From NCBI GenBank assembly GCA_020796225.1, contig CM036754.1, positions 13,469,867 through 13,533,866 of the forward strand: a stretch of DNA of 64,000 bases, read 5' to 3'. Both the position numbers and the translations under genes were made by a program. The notes beneath the pieces are model-generated. The model ran no database searches. It worked only from the letters and a program-made list of their open reading frames with translations, and was not told where the DNA came from. This stretch comes from Arion vulgaris. Its lineage: Eukaryota > Mollusca > Gastropoda > Stylommatophora > Arionidae. Positions 1-14,000 of this stretch are shown here, piece by piece. Position 1 is the stretch's first letter, and every line of letters begins with the position of its first letter.

Positions 1-779
1 GCTAAAATTTGCTACGGGCCCGCGCTAGCCTAATCCGGCACTGGCTACCAGTATCAGATATGTATAGAGGTTGCAAGATACAAACGTAGTTGCATTTGTT
101 TTTGTAGTTATTCATTACCGTATTACCGGGAAGAATGGAAAAATATAGGATTTGCGAGTGTCTCAGCTCTAATAGCAGCTCAACATCATAGTACCCAGTA
201 AGTCATGCTCAGAAACCGACTGCCTCACAATATTTGAAAGCAACTGTTGGAAGTATTATGCACGTTTGCCATTTTGGCAAGTGAGAGTTTGTGAAGATTT
301 TGTCGTTTGGCCAAAATAATAAGAATACCTACATTCTTTAAATGTTTTCGTTTTGTACATAACAATTTCAGCAATATATAGTTTACAAACATTTGTACAC
401 TAATGTGACTTTGCCTGTGAAATGGAATACGAAATGGTGGACTTGATAATGTTGCGGAAGTAATGATCATGTATGTTTATGTTACATTTATTATATTTTT
501 AAAAAAACAAGGGCAAATGTGCTGATTCTCATCGCTTCTAACGAGGAAATGTAGACAGATACGTGAAACACAAACGGACTTTCCGTGGACTAAAGGACGC
601 CTCTTCTACACTCAAGGGAGAAGACCATTCAAAAAACAAAACAAACGGAAGTAATACTGTACATGCTATCTTCTATTTTCAGTTTGTAAATACATTTTAT
701 AACTTCAAACTTTAACTAATAATACATACATATAATTGCATTTATTTCCTGATACTTGTGTGAATTACACTTGTATTAT
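1..779. other. 5' flanking DNA, nothing recognised
   Basis: No coding region, RNA gene or known repeat could be supported here. The sequence is AT-rich, with short ORFs that lack family features. It lies upstream of a LINE remnant and of the first recognised calpain exon. Confidence 0.4.
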
Positions 780-1200
780 TGTATTGCTGCAGCTTTCTGG
801 GAGAACTATTTGTCTGAATAATTTTGTCTTGTATGTTTTGATGTAGTTGCTGCATGTCCATGTCAGGCGTCTGTATTCTGCGAGTAATATTAGTAATTGT
901 GTGTATGTCTGGAGTTGTTTTGGGTAGTGTGTTGAGCTCTGTAGATGTCTGTCTTTTTATCTCTTTGTTTCAGTTATGTTTTTAAGTGTTGCTTTTGGTG
1001 GTTTGATGGTGCTGCATTTAAATAATATATGTTCTTCTATTTCTTTTATGTTTGTTCTGCATAGATGGCATTTCGTTACTTGTTTGGATCTGTTTGCTAC
1101 CCGTTCGTTTGTAGATGTCATATTGTATAGCAATCTAAATGTCACTTCGTGGACTTTGAGGGCTATGCTTGGGTAGTGTAGGTTCATGAAAGTGTTTGTG
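780..1200 (-). mobile_element. LINE 3'-end remnant
   Basis: Read on the minus strand this region gives the C-terminal tail of a non-LTR retrotransposon polyprotein. It has a 'TNERVANRSK' type segment followed by a Cys-x2-Cys...His-x4-Cys knuckle (CHLC...HILFKC), which is usual at the end of LINE reverse transcriptase ORFs. The frame is interrupted, so this is a dead fragment. The clade was not determined. Confidence 0.6.
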
Positions 1201-1863
1201 TAGTTTGTTAGTGAAACACAAATAGCAATGACAGTGAGCAAAAGTGAGTACGCTAAAAACATGTTGATGAAGCTTTCAAATATAAATAATATATGCCCCA
1301 TCGATCAGCTACGTATAAATGTGCTGTTTTCTGAACTTAAATGTGTGCTCGGCAAACCGTAACATTCGACGCAAACCTGTACGCCTAAAGTTGTCTATAA
1401 GTTTATGCACTAAATATGACAAAATTCGTTTCATTATTTAAAAAAAAAAACAACCTCGGTTTAACCACAGACAACTCTAACCTCTAATAAGTTTATAGTT
1501 GGCTCTGGTTTAACACATCTGTGGGCTCGACTGTAGCTTCATATTTATGTGTGTGATTGTAGCAATCACCTTCAAACAAAACAATACCCACTAGAAGCTA
1601 TTTTCCATTTAGACTAGAAAATGTATAGAACATTTTGCTGAATTTTTGTTGGAAAGTTTACAGAAGTTATGAAAACACATCTAAACGTTGATTACAACTC
1701 ATCGTAACTGCGTAGAAATTAGCCAAACACATTAGACAAGTTGGTGGAACGTATCGGTAAAATGGCGTAAGGTGCATCACGTCAAGTAATTGTGGAATTC
1801 GTGAGAAAGTTATCATTGTGAGTTACATTTAAATATAAGTACAATACGAACATCATCATCATC
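1201..1863 (+). other. upstream region of the calpain gene
   Basis: This stretch lies between a LINE remnant and the first recognised calpain coding exon and presumably holds the 5' UTR and promoter or an upstream intron. No convincing TATA box or initiator could be chosen. A stop codon (TGA at 1819-1821) is in frame with the proposed start, so the coding exon does not extend upstream of it without a splice. Confidence 0.35.
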
Positions 1864-2076
1864 ATGAGGCAATGTCTACTTCCTGAGCGCAAACATTCTT
1901 CCACGAACCAGCGATTTGATCCGTTTGCCGGATTAGCAAATCAGAAATATGACGAGATCAAGGCTAAGTGTTTGGCAGAAGGCGTTCAGTTTGAGGACCC
2001 AGAGTTCGAAGCTGCAGACTCCTGTATTTTTTTCAGCAGAAAACCTACCCGTCCTTTTGAATGGAAACGTCCACGT
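1864..2076 (+). CDS. calpain exon 1
   Basis: This exon encodes the N-terminal anchor and the start of protease core 1, with the family signature 'FEDPEFEA...PFEWKRPR'. The start is the first ATG after an in-frame TGA at 1819. The donor is CGT|gtgagt, phase 0. An additional upstream exon cannot be excluded because the N-terminus of calpains is variable. Confidence 0.88.
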
Positions 2077-5000
2077 GTGAGTTTATCTATTGTATTTGTT
2101 CTATTACATTTGTTCTATAGGTTATTCAAGCAGTACTTCATCTCATTTGTTTTGTAGAATATTGAAATTGTATACTGTCTAGCTAGTTTGTTCTATAGAT
2201 TATCTAATCAACGCAACAATATTTAGTTCATTTGTTCTATAGATCACTCAACCAGTAGATCATCGTGTTTGTTGTATACGTCATTCGACTAGTATTTCAT
2301 TTCAAGTGTTCCGTACTTATTCGATATCGGACCCTACCTAAAATGGCTGCTTCTGATGGATCCAGTATATACTTGAGTAAGTTCCAAATTCCTCATCCTT
2401 TCAGATAGAGCTGACCGAAGCACGTTTAAAGCGGTTTAAAGCCGAAGGATTTACTTCATTGCACCGGGTTTTATGGCTCGGTCCTTCTTCGCCTGCTGGG
2501 AGTACTGCACAAAGCACGAACTCCCTAGCTCCGTCAACAATCCTAGGGGTTTCTGAAGAAAATGCACTCATGAACAGAACGGTGCCGTCTGGATTCGAAC
2601 CCACGACATTCGGATCGCAAGACAAAGGCGTAACTACATATCCACAGAGACCCCAGAAACATGTTTATTGCGTATAAGAGTGTGTCAATTGACTGCCTGA
2701 AATCCCCCACTGTCTGGCCGAGAGCAAGCATATATCATCAGACCAGTGCTTCATTTAAATTGTTTTGTGCAACATTAAACAAGCAAAATTGTTCCGTAGA
2801 ACATTAAACCAGAACTTTATTTCCAATTATTTTGTACAACATAAAACAAATAAAATTGTTCCGTAGAACATTACATCAGAACTTTAACTCCAATTATTTT
2901 GTCCCAACACAAAACAAGTAAAATTGTTCCGTAGAACATTAAACCGGAACTTTATTTCCAATTAGTGTGTACAACATTAAACAAGGAAAATTGTTCCATA
3001 GAACATTTAAAAAAAAAAAAAAATTCCCTATCCAGAAGCACTTGAGCTTTTCAGCTCTTCGGTTCGGTGCCCCGAACACCGTAAATCTGGGGAATCTGTG
3101 GCTTTTCTGCCATCCTGCGGAATTGAACCCGCACACACAGAGGATAGTCACCCGTAGTCCAACGCGCTACGAACACGCTGGGCACACGGGCTCCGTAGAA
3201 CACTAAACCAGAACTTTATTTCCAATTATTTTGTCAAACATAAAATCAGATGCGTTTCATATTTATCTAGATCAAATGGATTTCTGTGACGTAGAGGTTC
3301 AGTGCTCGCCTCTCGTGGAGCAATCGGGATATTTTTCCAGAGATTCCTGCTCTCTTAGAAAAGAACCTAAACCATCCAACGATGACTACCACACACTTGA
3401 CAGACAAGGACAGACTATCATCTTCCGACTCAGGATAGGTCATAACAGACTGAACAAACACCTACACAGGCTACGATTGTCCCCATCCCCTCTGTGCCCC
3501 TGTGGCACCGCTGATCAAACCACACTGTCACCCTGTATGTCCTCACTAGAAAGGAATGATGGTCCTACAACACAACGCTACATTCAAAACTACATGGCAC
3601 CACAAATGAGATCCAGGCAACAGTCGACTTCATCATAAGAACGCGTCTAACGGTATAATCATCAAAACTACATGGTACCAGAGATGAGCTCCAGATAACA
3701 GTCGACTTCATCATAAGAACGCGTCTAACGGTATAATCATCAAAACTACATGGCACTAGAGATGAGCTCCAGACAACAGTCGACTTCATCATAAGAACGC
3801 GTCTAACGGTATAATCATCAAAACTACATGACACCAGAGATGAGCTCCAGACAACAGTCGACTTCATCATAAGAACGCGTCTAACGGTATAATCATCAAA
3901 ACTACATGGCACTAGAGATGAACTCCAGACAACAGTCGACTTCATCATAAGAACGCGTCTAACGGTATAATCAACAAAACTACATGGTACCACAAATGAG
4001 ATCCAGACAACAGTCAACTTCATCATAAGAACGCGTCTAACGGTATAATCATCAAAACTACATGACACCAGAGATGAGATCCAGACAACAGTCAACTTCA
4101 TCATAAGAACGCGTCTAACGGTATAATCATCAAAACTACATGACACCAGAGATGAGCTCCAGACAACAGTCGACTTCATCATAAGAACGCGTCTAACGGT
4201 ATAATCATCAAAACTACATGACACCAGAGATGAGATCCAGACAACAGTCAACTTCATCATAAGAACGCGTCTAACGGTATAATCATCAAAATAGCGATCG
4301 CAAAGAAGAAGAAGAGTGTAGGTTAGATCGAGCTTCTAGTCCTAATGGATATGGACGATAAAACGTAGGCACCTGCAGATCACGAGAGAGAGAGAAACGT
4401 TGGCACCGTTTCAGTTTGGAATATCTTCATTGCACTCCGGAGTTGTCCATAGGTGCTCCGATCTCCTACGCAATATCTCCAACAGCGTCCAACAACTGAC
4501 TGTTCCAGTAGGTACCGTGTACAAGGTCATGGCTAACGCCAGAATTATCAGCGGGCGAACGCAGAATAAGAAGAACCCTTGTCAATTCAAAATCAAGAAG
4601 AGCAGGCTGGAAAGCCGCTGCCTGGACAAAATCCATTCGAAATATTAAAAATAAAATTCCTACAAAATATCTTCACCCTCTTCAAAATTACAGCAGGACT
4701 ATCGCCGGTGCTACGGAGTTCGTGTACTGCCGCTGAGATCGTCATATTTAAGAAATATATCGGAGTACACATTCACCGAAGTGCAATGATAATAGTTCCT
4801 ATCAATAAATCTAGACCAAATGAAGGGAAGTAATCAGCGTGAGATATGAGGTTGGAACCGGTTGAAGGGGAGATAAGACGTGTAAATTGAGAGAGAAAAT
4901 AGTTTCCAAAACTAGTTAGTGATGTGATTATTATGGCAGCTGTATGTTGTTGTTATACTAATGGTGTCAGGTTGTTATTTACATTTCGCGCAGACAAGAA

Positions 5001-8000
5001 ACCTTGGATTCAACAAACAGTGAGAGGATATTTGCCACCTGCCGCCCCGCTCTTCACTTGCCGTCTTTTTGTAGGAGCCGGTCTTAAACGCAGACAGACA
5101 CACGGAAAACATGTTGCCATGACAACGTTGGAATTCCGCAACGGTATACTCTCTAACGAACATTCTCTCATCTTCAGGCTGAGTTGTGAAGGTCAAAGCC
5201 TGGATGGAGATAGTAAGGGATGATACAGGACAATAAGGGAAGGGATGGAGAGAATGTGAGAGGACGGAAGTGAGAGAGAGCATTGACAAACCACAGGATT
5301 TCCATAACGTTGTGATAATTACGTGTCTCTATTTTTTCCTCATTTCCTTTTTAAATATTGAGTCATTTTCATGGTTGACTCCGTCGTCACGATAAATCTT
5401 ATTATATTTATTGTAATACCAGTAAAAAGTGTTTGTCGTCATCTCACTTATCGTCATAATCTTCTTCCTTGTTGCTTCTTCACAGTCATCGAGTTTTTCC
5501 AATGATATTTTTCTTCTTCCGCGTCTTCTTTACTTTCTTCTCCTACGTTACTTTCTCCATCGTCATTGTCGTTCTCGTCATAGTTTTTTCTAGACAGCGT
5601 TTTCTACCACATCATCGCCATCTTCGTCATCATGTTTTTCATCATCTTTTCTTTATAATCGTCTTTGCTACTTTTTCTTTATCATCTTTTTTTCAGCATC
5701 TTATACTTCATCAATGTCTTCTTCTTCATAATCATAATTTTCTTCATCATTTTTGTCCTCGTTCTTACTTTCAACATATTCCCCATCGCCGTCTTCAAAA
5801 TTGTCTCCCTTGTCATAGTTATTTTACAAGATCAAAGTTCATAGTTCGCATACATGGTTCCCTAGGAAAGCTACCCTAGGAAATAAAAGCATCTCAGAAA
5901 TCGGATGTGCTCGCCTACTTGTAGGCACATAACTGGCACAGTATACAATCGCTCTTAGGCTCAGATCACATACAAATCACAAAGAGAAGTTAAACTAGTG
6001 GTCGATATGGAGCATTCGAAGAAAAAGAAACATGCAATGTTCAATACAAAGTTCGCATACAGGGCTCTCAAACAACGGTTCGTATACAGGGTTCATAAAC
6101 AGGGTACCATATGCTCAATTCTCTCGTCTACCCCAACTGAAAATGGGTTTCCGTACTTCCTGATTTGAGGGGAAATTCGATTTGTATATTTGTAGAGTGA
6201 AAATTCGTTCCTACGTGGGGAGAGGGGGTAGATGAATAAATTGAAATCATCGCCAGCGCTACTATTGAAAAAAATGATTTTAAAGCCGAAGGATTGACTT
6301 CACTGCACCGGGTTTTACCCCATATGGCTCGGTCCCTCTCCGCAGAAATGGTACGCCACCTGCCGAGAGTATTGCACAAAGCACGAACTCCATAGCTTCA
6401 GCAACAATCCTAGGGTCTCTGAAAAAAATGCACTTGTGAACAGAACGGCGCGATCCGGATTTGAACCCACGACCTTCGACTCACAAGGCTTAACCACTCA
6501 GCCACAGAGACCCCGCTACTATTGAAGTACTATATCACCTTTGCTACTGGCTAGCTGTGAAGTTATTGGTTACTAAACTGACGTCACTGCACTCCGGGCA
6601 GACCCATATGTTCTCAGTCTCCCCCAACAGATATCGAAGAGTATACATACTGATGGTTCCCGTGGCTCGCTGATTAAACACACCTCTCACTCTGCCCTCA
6701 GGCATCCAGTTCTACTTGTACAACAAGTAACTCCAAACTGCTTTAATCGCTTGATCGATTCAACATCTATTTTAGTGTCCTCATCCAACAGACACTCGCG
6801 ATGAGACCGAAGAACACCCCCCTGTGAAGTATTAATAGCAAGTGGTTGCAAGTTTAAATCAGTCACTGTTGAAAGTTTGAATATTTCTCTTTTTTTTAAA
6901 AATGTTTTGATGAAGGAAGCTCTGAATTAAGTGTGCCCGTAGCATCTCAGAAAAATGAACCAATACTTACACTGATGTTAGAATTCGTACGCTTTATAAT
7001 ATTTTAATTTCAATATAGATGGAGACTGCAGTAAAACTATGTAGAATGGCGAAACACGTAATAACAAAGTACTGTAGTTTTACAAAATACAAAAACAGTG
7101 ACAATACACAGCAACGTTTCGACCAAAAGGTCTTTATCAAGCAAATGATACAACAAAAATGACGAATGTCACAGAACACTACATATAGACTTTGACAAAG
7201 ATATTACAACGGTTAAAAATGAATGAAAATATTTTAATTGCGGCTCTCAATAGTGGAGATAAGCAATGAAGAATCTTGTCTCTTATGATTCAGTTTGAAA
7301 ACAAGCAACATCCTAAATAAAGTAGAAAAGTGTCTGCACGATTGTACATACACACACATACTCATACAAACACCAATAGGTTTGACAATCAATCAAGGGC
7401 CATGTCTGCCGGCGTATGCGATCATGTCTCTCCACAACTCTCTTTCTCTCCTTGGTGCAGCTAATCAGTTTTGACTTTTGTTGAACCAAGTTTTCAGTTC
7501 ATCCCATATCTTCTCCCTATGTCTTCCACGATCTCTTCTTCCCTGAATTTTACCAGTTGTCACAAAATGTTCTAATCCTCCTCGATTATTTGACATTGTT
7601 TAATTACTTGATTATTCTGTTGATATTGTTTCTTTTGATAAGATTTGATTAGAATAATTAGATCAATTAGATGAAATTTAGCAAGCGTTCATTCCCATAC
7701 ATTTGATTGTGTTAATTATTATGCTATTTGTTAACATTAGTTAAACCAATTTTATTTGCGTCTCTATGGTTTATGATGTCATGGATACGGACTTTACTTC
7801 TGACGACATGTCGGACATGTTTGTTAACTATCCCTCTGTAGAACATCTCGGAAATCTTTGACTGGCTAATCATTCACTGTAGGTATTTAGTTGTAGAGCA
7901 GTTTCATCATGTAAACCTACAACTAATGAGCACAAACTGCGCAGTATTACAACAAGAAAAAAGATGGAGGAAATGTTAACAGAAATAAATGTAGTTTTAA

Positions 8001-11000
8001 GTATATACATTTTCTTATAACGTCTTTTTTGGCAGCAGAATAGTACGGACTATAACGGACGAGTACGAACTATCGCGGACTGTCACGGATAATCACGGAC
8101 GAGTACGGACTATCACGGATGAGCACGAACTGACACGGACGAGCTTGGAATAAATGTTCTTTCTGCTCGCTATGTACACTCACAGTTTAAGATAGTGTAT
8201 GCATTTTATTTTTAAACTGTTCTAATGAATTTTGCCCAGGCAGCGGCTTTCCAGCCTGCTCTTCTCGATTTGAACTGCCAAGGGTTCTTTTACGTGCTCA
8301 AATTGAACACAAGACCTATGTTTTATCGTCCGTCTTCGATAGGGCTCGGAACTCGATCTAACCTACACTGAGATCAGGGATCTCTGGAAAAATATCCATA
8401 TGGCTACACGAGAGAGCGAACTTGGTAGCTTTGGCACGAGAGACAAGCACCTAACTTCTACACCCCCCGAGACTCCGAGTGTACGTTTAATCTGTCATCT
8501 CTATCTCTCTATCTCTCTCTCTTATCTCTCTCTCTTATCTCTCTCTCTCTCTCTCTTATCCCCCATCTCCCCTCTCTCTCTCTCTCTCTCTCTCTCTTAA
8601 CAACACCTGCCTTGTATTTTTGTTTGCACATTTCTTCATTGCTGTAGAAGTGTTCTTTGGCGTGTGGCCAGTTTTAACGAGATACAAGTTTTGACACTAC
8701 CAACCGGAGATGCTTAGTGTAGTAGGCTTTAAGTGGGTGTAACCACGTGATCACAATGAGAAGATGAATCATAAATTCAAATTTAGTCATCGACTGTGTT
8801 TAGTGTGATAATACAGTGAAAAGAGAGACATTTTGGTTATTGGTTACTGAGCTGACGCCATAGCACTTCTAGCAGACCCATAGGTGCTCAGTCCCCCTCC
8901 CCTCCCCAAACAGATGTCGAAGCAAACGGATGGTTCCTGTGGCTCGCTGGTTAAACACACTTCTCTCTCTCTGGCCATCAAGCATCCAGCTCTATTTGTA
9001 CAACGAGTCATTTCAAACTCCCTAAATAGCTAGATCGATTCAACGTCAATTTTAGTGTCGTCATCCAACAGTAGATCGCCAAGGGACCGAAGAACATCCC
9101 AGTTAGCCATCCTCAATTTCCCTACAATTGATCCTTGCGATGAAAGCATGTCCGCTCTCTCGTTGCCTCGAACACCCGCATGACCAGGATAGTAGATCCT
9201 CGTGAGTCACTGGAGGTTGGAAACCTCTATAGACGAAATCCATGCATACTGCAACCTGACATTCTGACAAGCATCGACTGAGAGTCAGAAACAACACGAG
9301 CCCCAGTAAACGGAGACCCAGAGAGCCAATTTAGGACAGCAGTAGCGGCCTCAACCTTCATCCCATACTGGAAGTAGTTGTCATGTATGATCCATTTTGT
9401 TCTGCAACAACTCTACCATGCGAGCTAGCCAAGAAACTTCAGCCTGATACACACTAGTCCCATCGGTACAAATAACAACATCAGCTGCTTAATTGTGAGT
9501 TCAGCCGTCATTTTGCTACAATCTCTGAACTTCTCTACCAAGGGTAACGATGACGTTGCGGTAGCAACAACTGAACCAAAATCGTTAAATGATCGATGAT
9601 CGAACACAGACATAGACTTTCTTGGGATCAATTTTCTGTTTCCGTCTTTCACTGAAACCTGATTTTCTGCTCTATATGTTTGATTGATTTCACATCATAT
9701 CAGTAGTGTAATTGTTAAGGTCACGTATCATTTGGAGGCGCCTCAATAATCGATATATCATGAAGATATATAGTAATTAATTGTTGAATTTGATCAATAA
9801 TTTTTAAGATAGTAAGGGAGATAAAAATATCTTTTTTTTTTTTTTTTTCGTGTGTGGTAGAGTTATCTTCCCTTTAAAAATTATAGTACATATAACACGT
9901 ATTGACATAATAACATATAACAAAACGCTAGACATATATATAAAATTTAATGGAAGCTTATGGATGAGTTGAATGATTCAGAGAATCATAGATACAACAG
10001 AGGTACAACATAGATACACATATACAGACATAGTGAGAACATAGGTACAACATTTATATATAGTAATACAGTCATCTCTATGTATCCGCTAAAGTATTCA
10101 CTGAAAAGTCAAGTGGAATATCCACCAGTTCTGGAGACTGGACAGGTGTTTTCAAAGGGCGTACGGACAAGTCCAGTGGGGTGTCATCTGGTTCATAGGT
10201 CTGTGAAACTAACTGGCGACGGTTATACCGCCGAAGTCGACCTCTTAATTCCTTTATAGATAAATATATCAACTCCTCCTTGGTCACACTTAGATCTATT
10301 ATTGTGTATAGATGACTATACAATAAACTTTCGAATGTTTCAACTACACATGGATGAGCCAACTGGTTTCCTAAACCGGCCACACAGCCAGTGCAGTAAG
10401 ACGTAAACTCCATTGTCATGGCCCTCCACAAACGTGTTCTAAGGGCATTGCTTAGCTCTCTGCGTGAACCCATTTCTGTAAAATAGCTGTAATAGAAGAA
10501 GAGATGTTATCAAAGATATAAGTAGTGTCAAACATTTATAACTAGACATAGCTAGAGATGGATCCTAGGTGGAAACATCCCTTTACAGCCCTTATCGCCG
10601 GACCAACTGGTAGTGGTAAAACTGTTTTTGTACACAAATTCATGCAAGAACTTATGTCTATGGTCGACCCTCCACCAGAGGAGATTATATATTGCTATGG
10701 TGAGTGGCAAAGCATCTACGAAACTATGAGCGGTATTCAATTTATCCAGGGTTTGCCCGATATGGACCAGTGGATGGGTGATAAGAGGCGTCTGATTGTT
10801 ATAGATGATCTGATGGCTGAAACAGACGACCGAGTAACTAAGCTGTTTACTAAAGGTAGTCACCATCGAAATATTAGCGTTATATATATTGTACAAAACC
10901 TATTTGGAAAAAATAAAGAACAACGAACCATAAGTCTTAATGCCCACTACCTAGTACTATTCAAAAATTCCCGTGATGGATCGCAGATTACTAATCTGGC

Positions 11001-14000
11001 CAAACAAATGTACCCTGGGCGCGTATCATATCTACAAGAAAGTTTTAAAGATGCGACATCACCACCTCATGGTTATTTGCTAGTGGATCTTCGACAGGAC
11101 ACACCAGAGCAGTTGAGATTACGCACCAATATCTTTCCACAGGAAACTCAGGTCGTATATGTCCCCAAATAACATCATGTCGGAGAAGATGAAGCAACAA
11201 GCGGAAATGCTGCGATTCTTGAGGGCGGCCAAACCACCGGCGATCAAGGCCGTTATAAAAACAGCGTCACCGGAACTCGTACGAACCTTATGCGAATGCT
11301 GTCACAACGTGTTAAAAGGGAATGTTCCACTTACACATGTTCAGAAGAGACGAATGCAGCGCTATAAAAACAGTCTTAGAGCGATCACACGAAAGAAACT
11401 ATCGATCAAAAAGCGGAAACAGATCTTACAACAAGGTGGATTTATAGGGGCCTTATTGGGTCCAGTGTTAAATGTGCTGAAAGGAGTCCTAGGACTATGA
11501 TGGCTAAGAAAATGATATTAATTGATCCCCGTCTTTTAGACCAACCGAAACAATATTTACCGCCCGATATTGTCAATGACAACCTACGCGAGCTAGATAT
11601 ACATATGCAACAAATCTTGGATAGAGAAGATATATTGCCACGCGACAAAGCTAGAATGTATCAACAAGTTTTGCATCGCTATATGCAACGGCTCGACCAG
11701 CACAGAAACAAACCGATAGGACATGTGGACATCAAAACAACACAACCGACCCAACCGATCGAGGAACCAGTGATACAACCAACACCAATACTTAAAGAAG
11801 CAGACGAGGAAAGGCCGACCACAATTGAGACAAAGAGTCAAAAGAAGGTCGATGCTAGTATAATACAGACTACCCCAGCGTACTCACTCAGGGGGGAAAA
11901 GAAGACTAAAATTCCAACACCAACTTGGGATAAATGGCCAAAGGTGTGAATGCGTCGTTAAAAAAAACAATACTACAATCCAAAACAACCAGGGTCTTAT
12001 GGCGGTGCCGGTGCATTGCACCGTAGTACTAAAATCAATCCTAAAGTAATCAAAGAGTGGTTGAGCCAGCAAGATACGTACACTCTACACAAACCAATTC
12101 GATACCGCTTTAAACGGCGACCCGTTATTGCAGGCGGGCCGTACCAACAATATCAAGCTGATCTAATAGATATGAGAGCTGTTAGAAAATACAACGATGG
12201 ATTTTCTTATCTGGTGACCTGTATTGATGTCTTTAGTAAATATGCCTGGGCCATCCCGATCAAGACAAAAACTGGAAAAACCTTGGTCGAAGTTATGAGT
12301 CACATATTTACCACTCGTAAACCAATAAATTTTCAAACTGACAAAGGCTCGGAATTTAAGAACAAGACATTTTTAAAGTTTCTTAACAACGAGGGTGTAC
12401 ATTTCTTTACTACAGAAAACGAAGATATAAAAGCCGGTATAGTTGAGAGGTTTAATCGTACATTAAAAGAAAAAATGTGGCGATACTTTACGAAAACAAA
12501 TGAGCTTCGATATGTGGACGTACTAGATCGATTGCTACACAATTATAACCACTCATATCACCGAAGCATAGGAATGGCTCCAGCGCAGGTGACTATTAAT
12601 AATCAAGAAGAAGTGTGGAATACACTATATTCAGCAGCTGACGTCATCGGCAGACAACGCTATAGAGAAGGGGACACAATCAGACTTCGGCAAGCCAGAC
12701 ATGTATTTAAAAAAGGTTATACACCGTCGTGGACCGAAGAAATATTTACAATCAGCCGCGTAAATAATACAATACCGATCACGTATCGAGTAAAAGATAA
12801 AGCGGGTAATGAACTGTTAGGTACATTTTACGCGGAAGAAATTCAAAAAGTTGGAGACAAACAGCTGTATAGAATCGAAACTATTATACAAGAACGCCGG
12901 GGTGTCCATGGAAATGTAGAGTATTTAGTGAAATGGTTTTCCTATCCGTCGTCATTCAACAGCTGGATATCAGCCAAACACATATCACGTTATGAAGACT
13001 AGTGATATGGAAATAGAAGAAGAAGCTAGCGTGGATACACCCGTCTTTGAGACAAACGTAGAAACATGCGTGGGGCCTAGACAATATTTCGGGAACCTTC
13101 TTCCACGCCCCGACATAGTTTTCATTTGTCAAATGATCGTTATATATTTTGTGATTGGTGTCTCACTATTTAATCTAACATACAGCAGTGCAGACGGACC
13201 AGACGGCAAAATTTGGATCGCGTTAATGAGCAGTTGTCTTGGTTACATGCTTCCTAATCCTAAACTAGAAAAACAAAAATGAGTTTCTATATAACACTAC
13301 CAAGTAATGCCTCTTTGGGTAGCTATCCCAATAACACGGCCGGTAATTTCTATGTAAAACTAGCGCAAACAATTGAGCTAAGTTCGCAATACGAAGTTGG
13401 TTTGGCGGAAATTCAGTTTCCAAATACCTACTATAACGTGCTAGACGATGACGTATGGATACAGTACATACCGCCAACCATAGTAACAACAGACCCGCCC
13501 CAAACAGAATCACCTCAGTTGAACACCGTTAAGCCAACCATACGACTTGTATTACCACCGGGTCTGTACACCGTGCCAGACACCTTTATCACTGATCTGA
13601 ATACCCTGATTGCGGGTCTGGAGGAAGGAGACAACCCTCGAATGAGATTCTATCTTAACAAAGTAAACAAGAAACCCAGCTTCAAGCTATACGAAAAAGG
13701 AGCTGAAGTTATACTTAGCGAAATGTTACAACATATCCTCAATTTTACACACCCACGTAACAGAAAACAACCCAGTACTCTATAGTGAGGGAGAGGTAGA
13801 ACTGCATAGTGAGATAACTAATGTCTACGTCTATAGCGACATAGTCGCCGCACGACCTGTTGGAGATGTCATGGTACCCCTATTGCGAGCTGTTCCAATA
13901 GTGGACAGACGGGCTGCGTCAGTATTTCGGATGTATGACAAGCCACACTATGTACCCCTGAGTCGTTTTTCCTTCGACACCGTGGAAATACTTTTAACGA

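Noticed and set aside
957..1301. 114-codon minus-strand ORF as a host zinc-finger gene
   Set aside because: The Cys/His knuckle and its context are those of a LINE C-terminus.
3565..4260. 231-codon minus-strand ORF with 26-residue repeats
   Set aside because: It is created by a 78-bp array derived from a LINE tail on the other strand; the repeat length is a multiple of three.
5469..5879. 136-codon Phe/His/Leu-rich ORF
   Set aside because: Composition-driven by a TTC/ATC tract.
9425..9652. 75-codon ORF next to the left Polinton end as a Polinton gene
   Set aside because: It lies outside the TIR and target duplication and belongs to a decayed LINE RNase H region.
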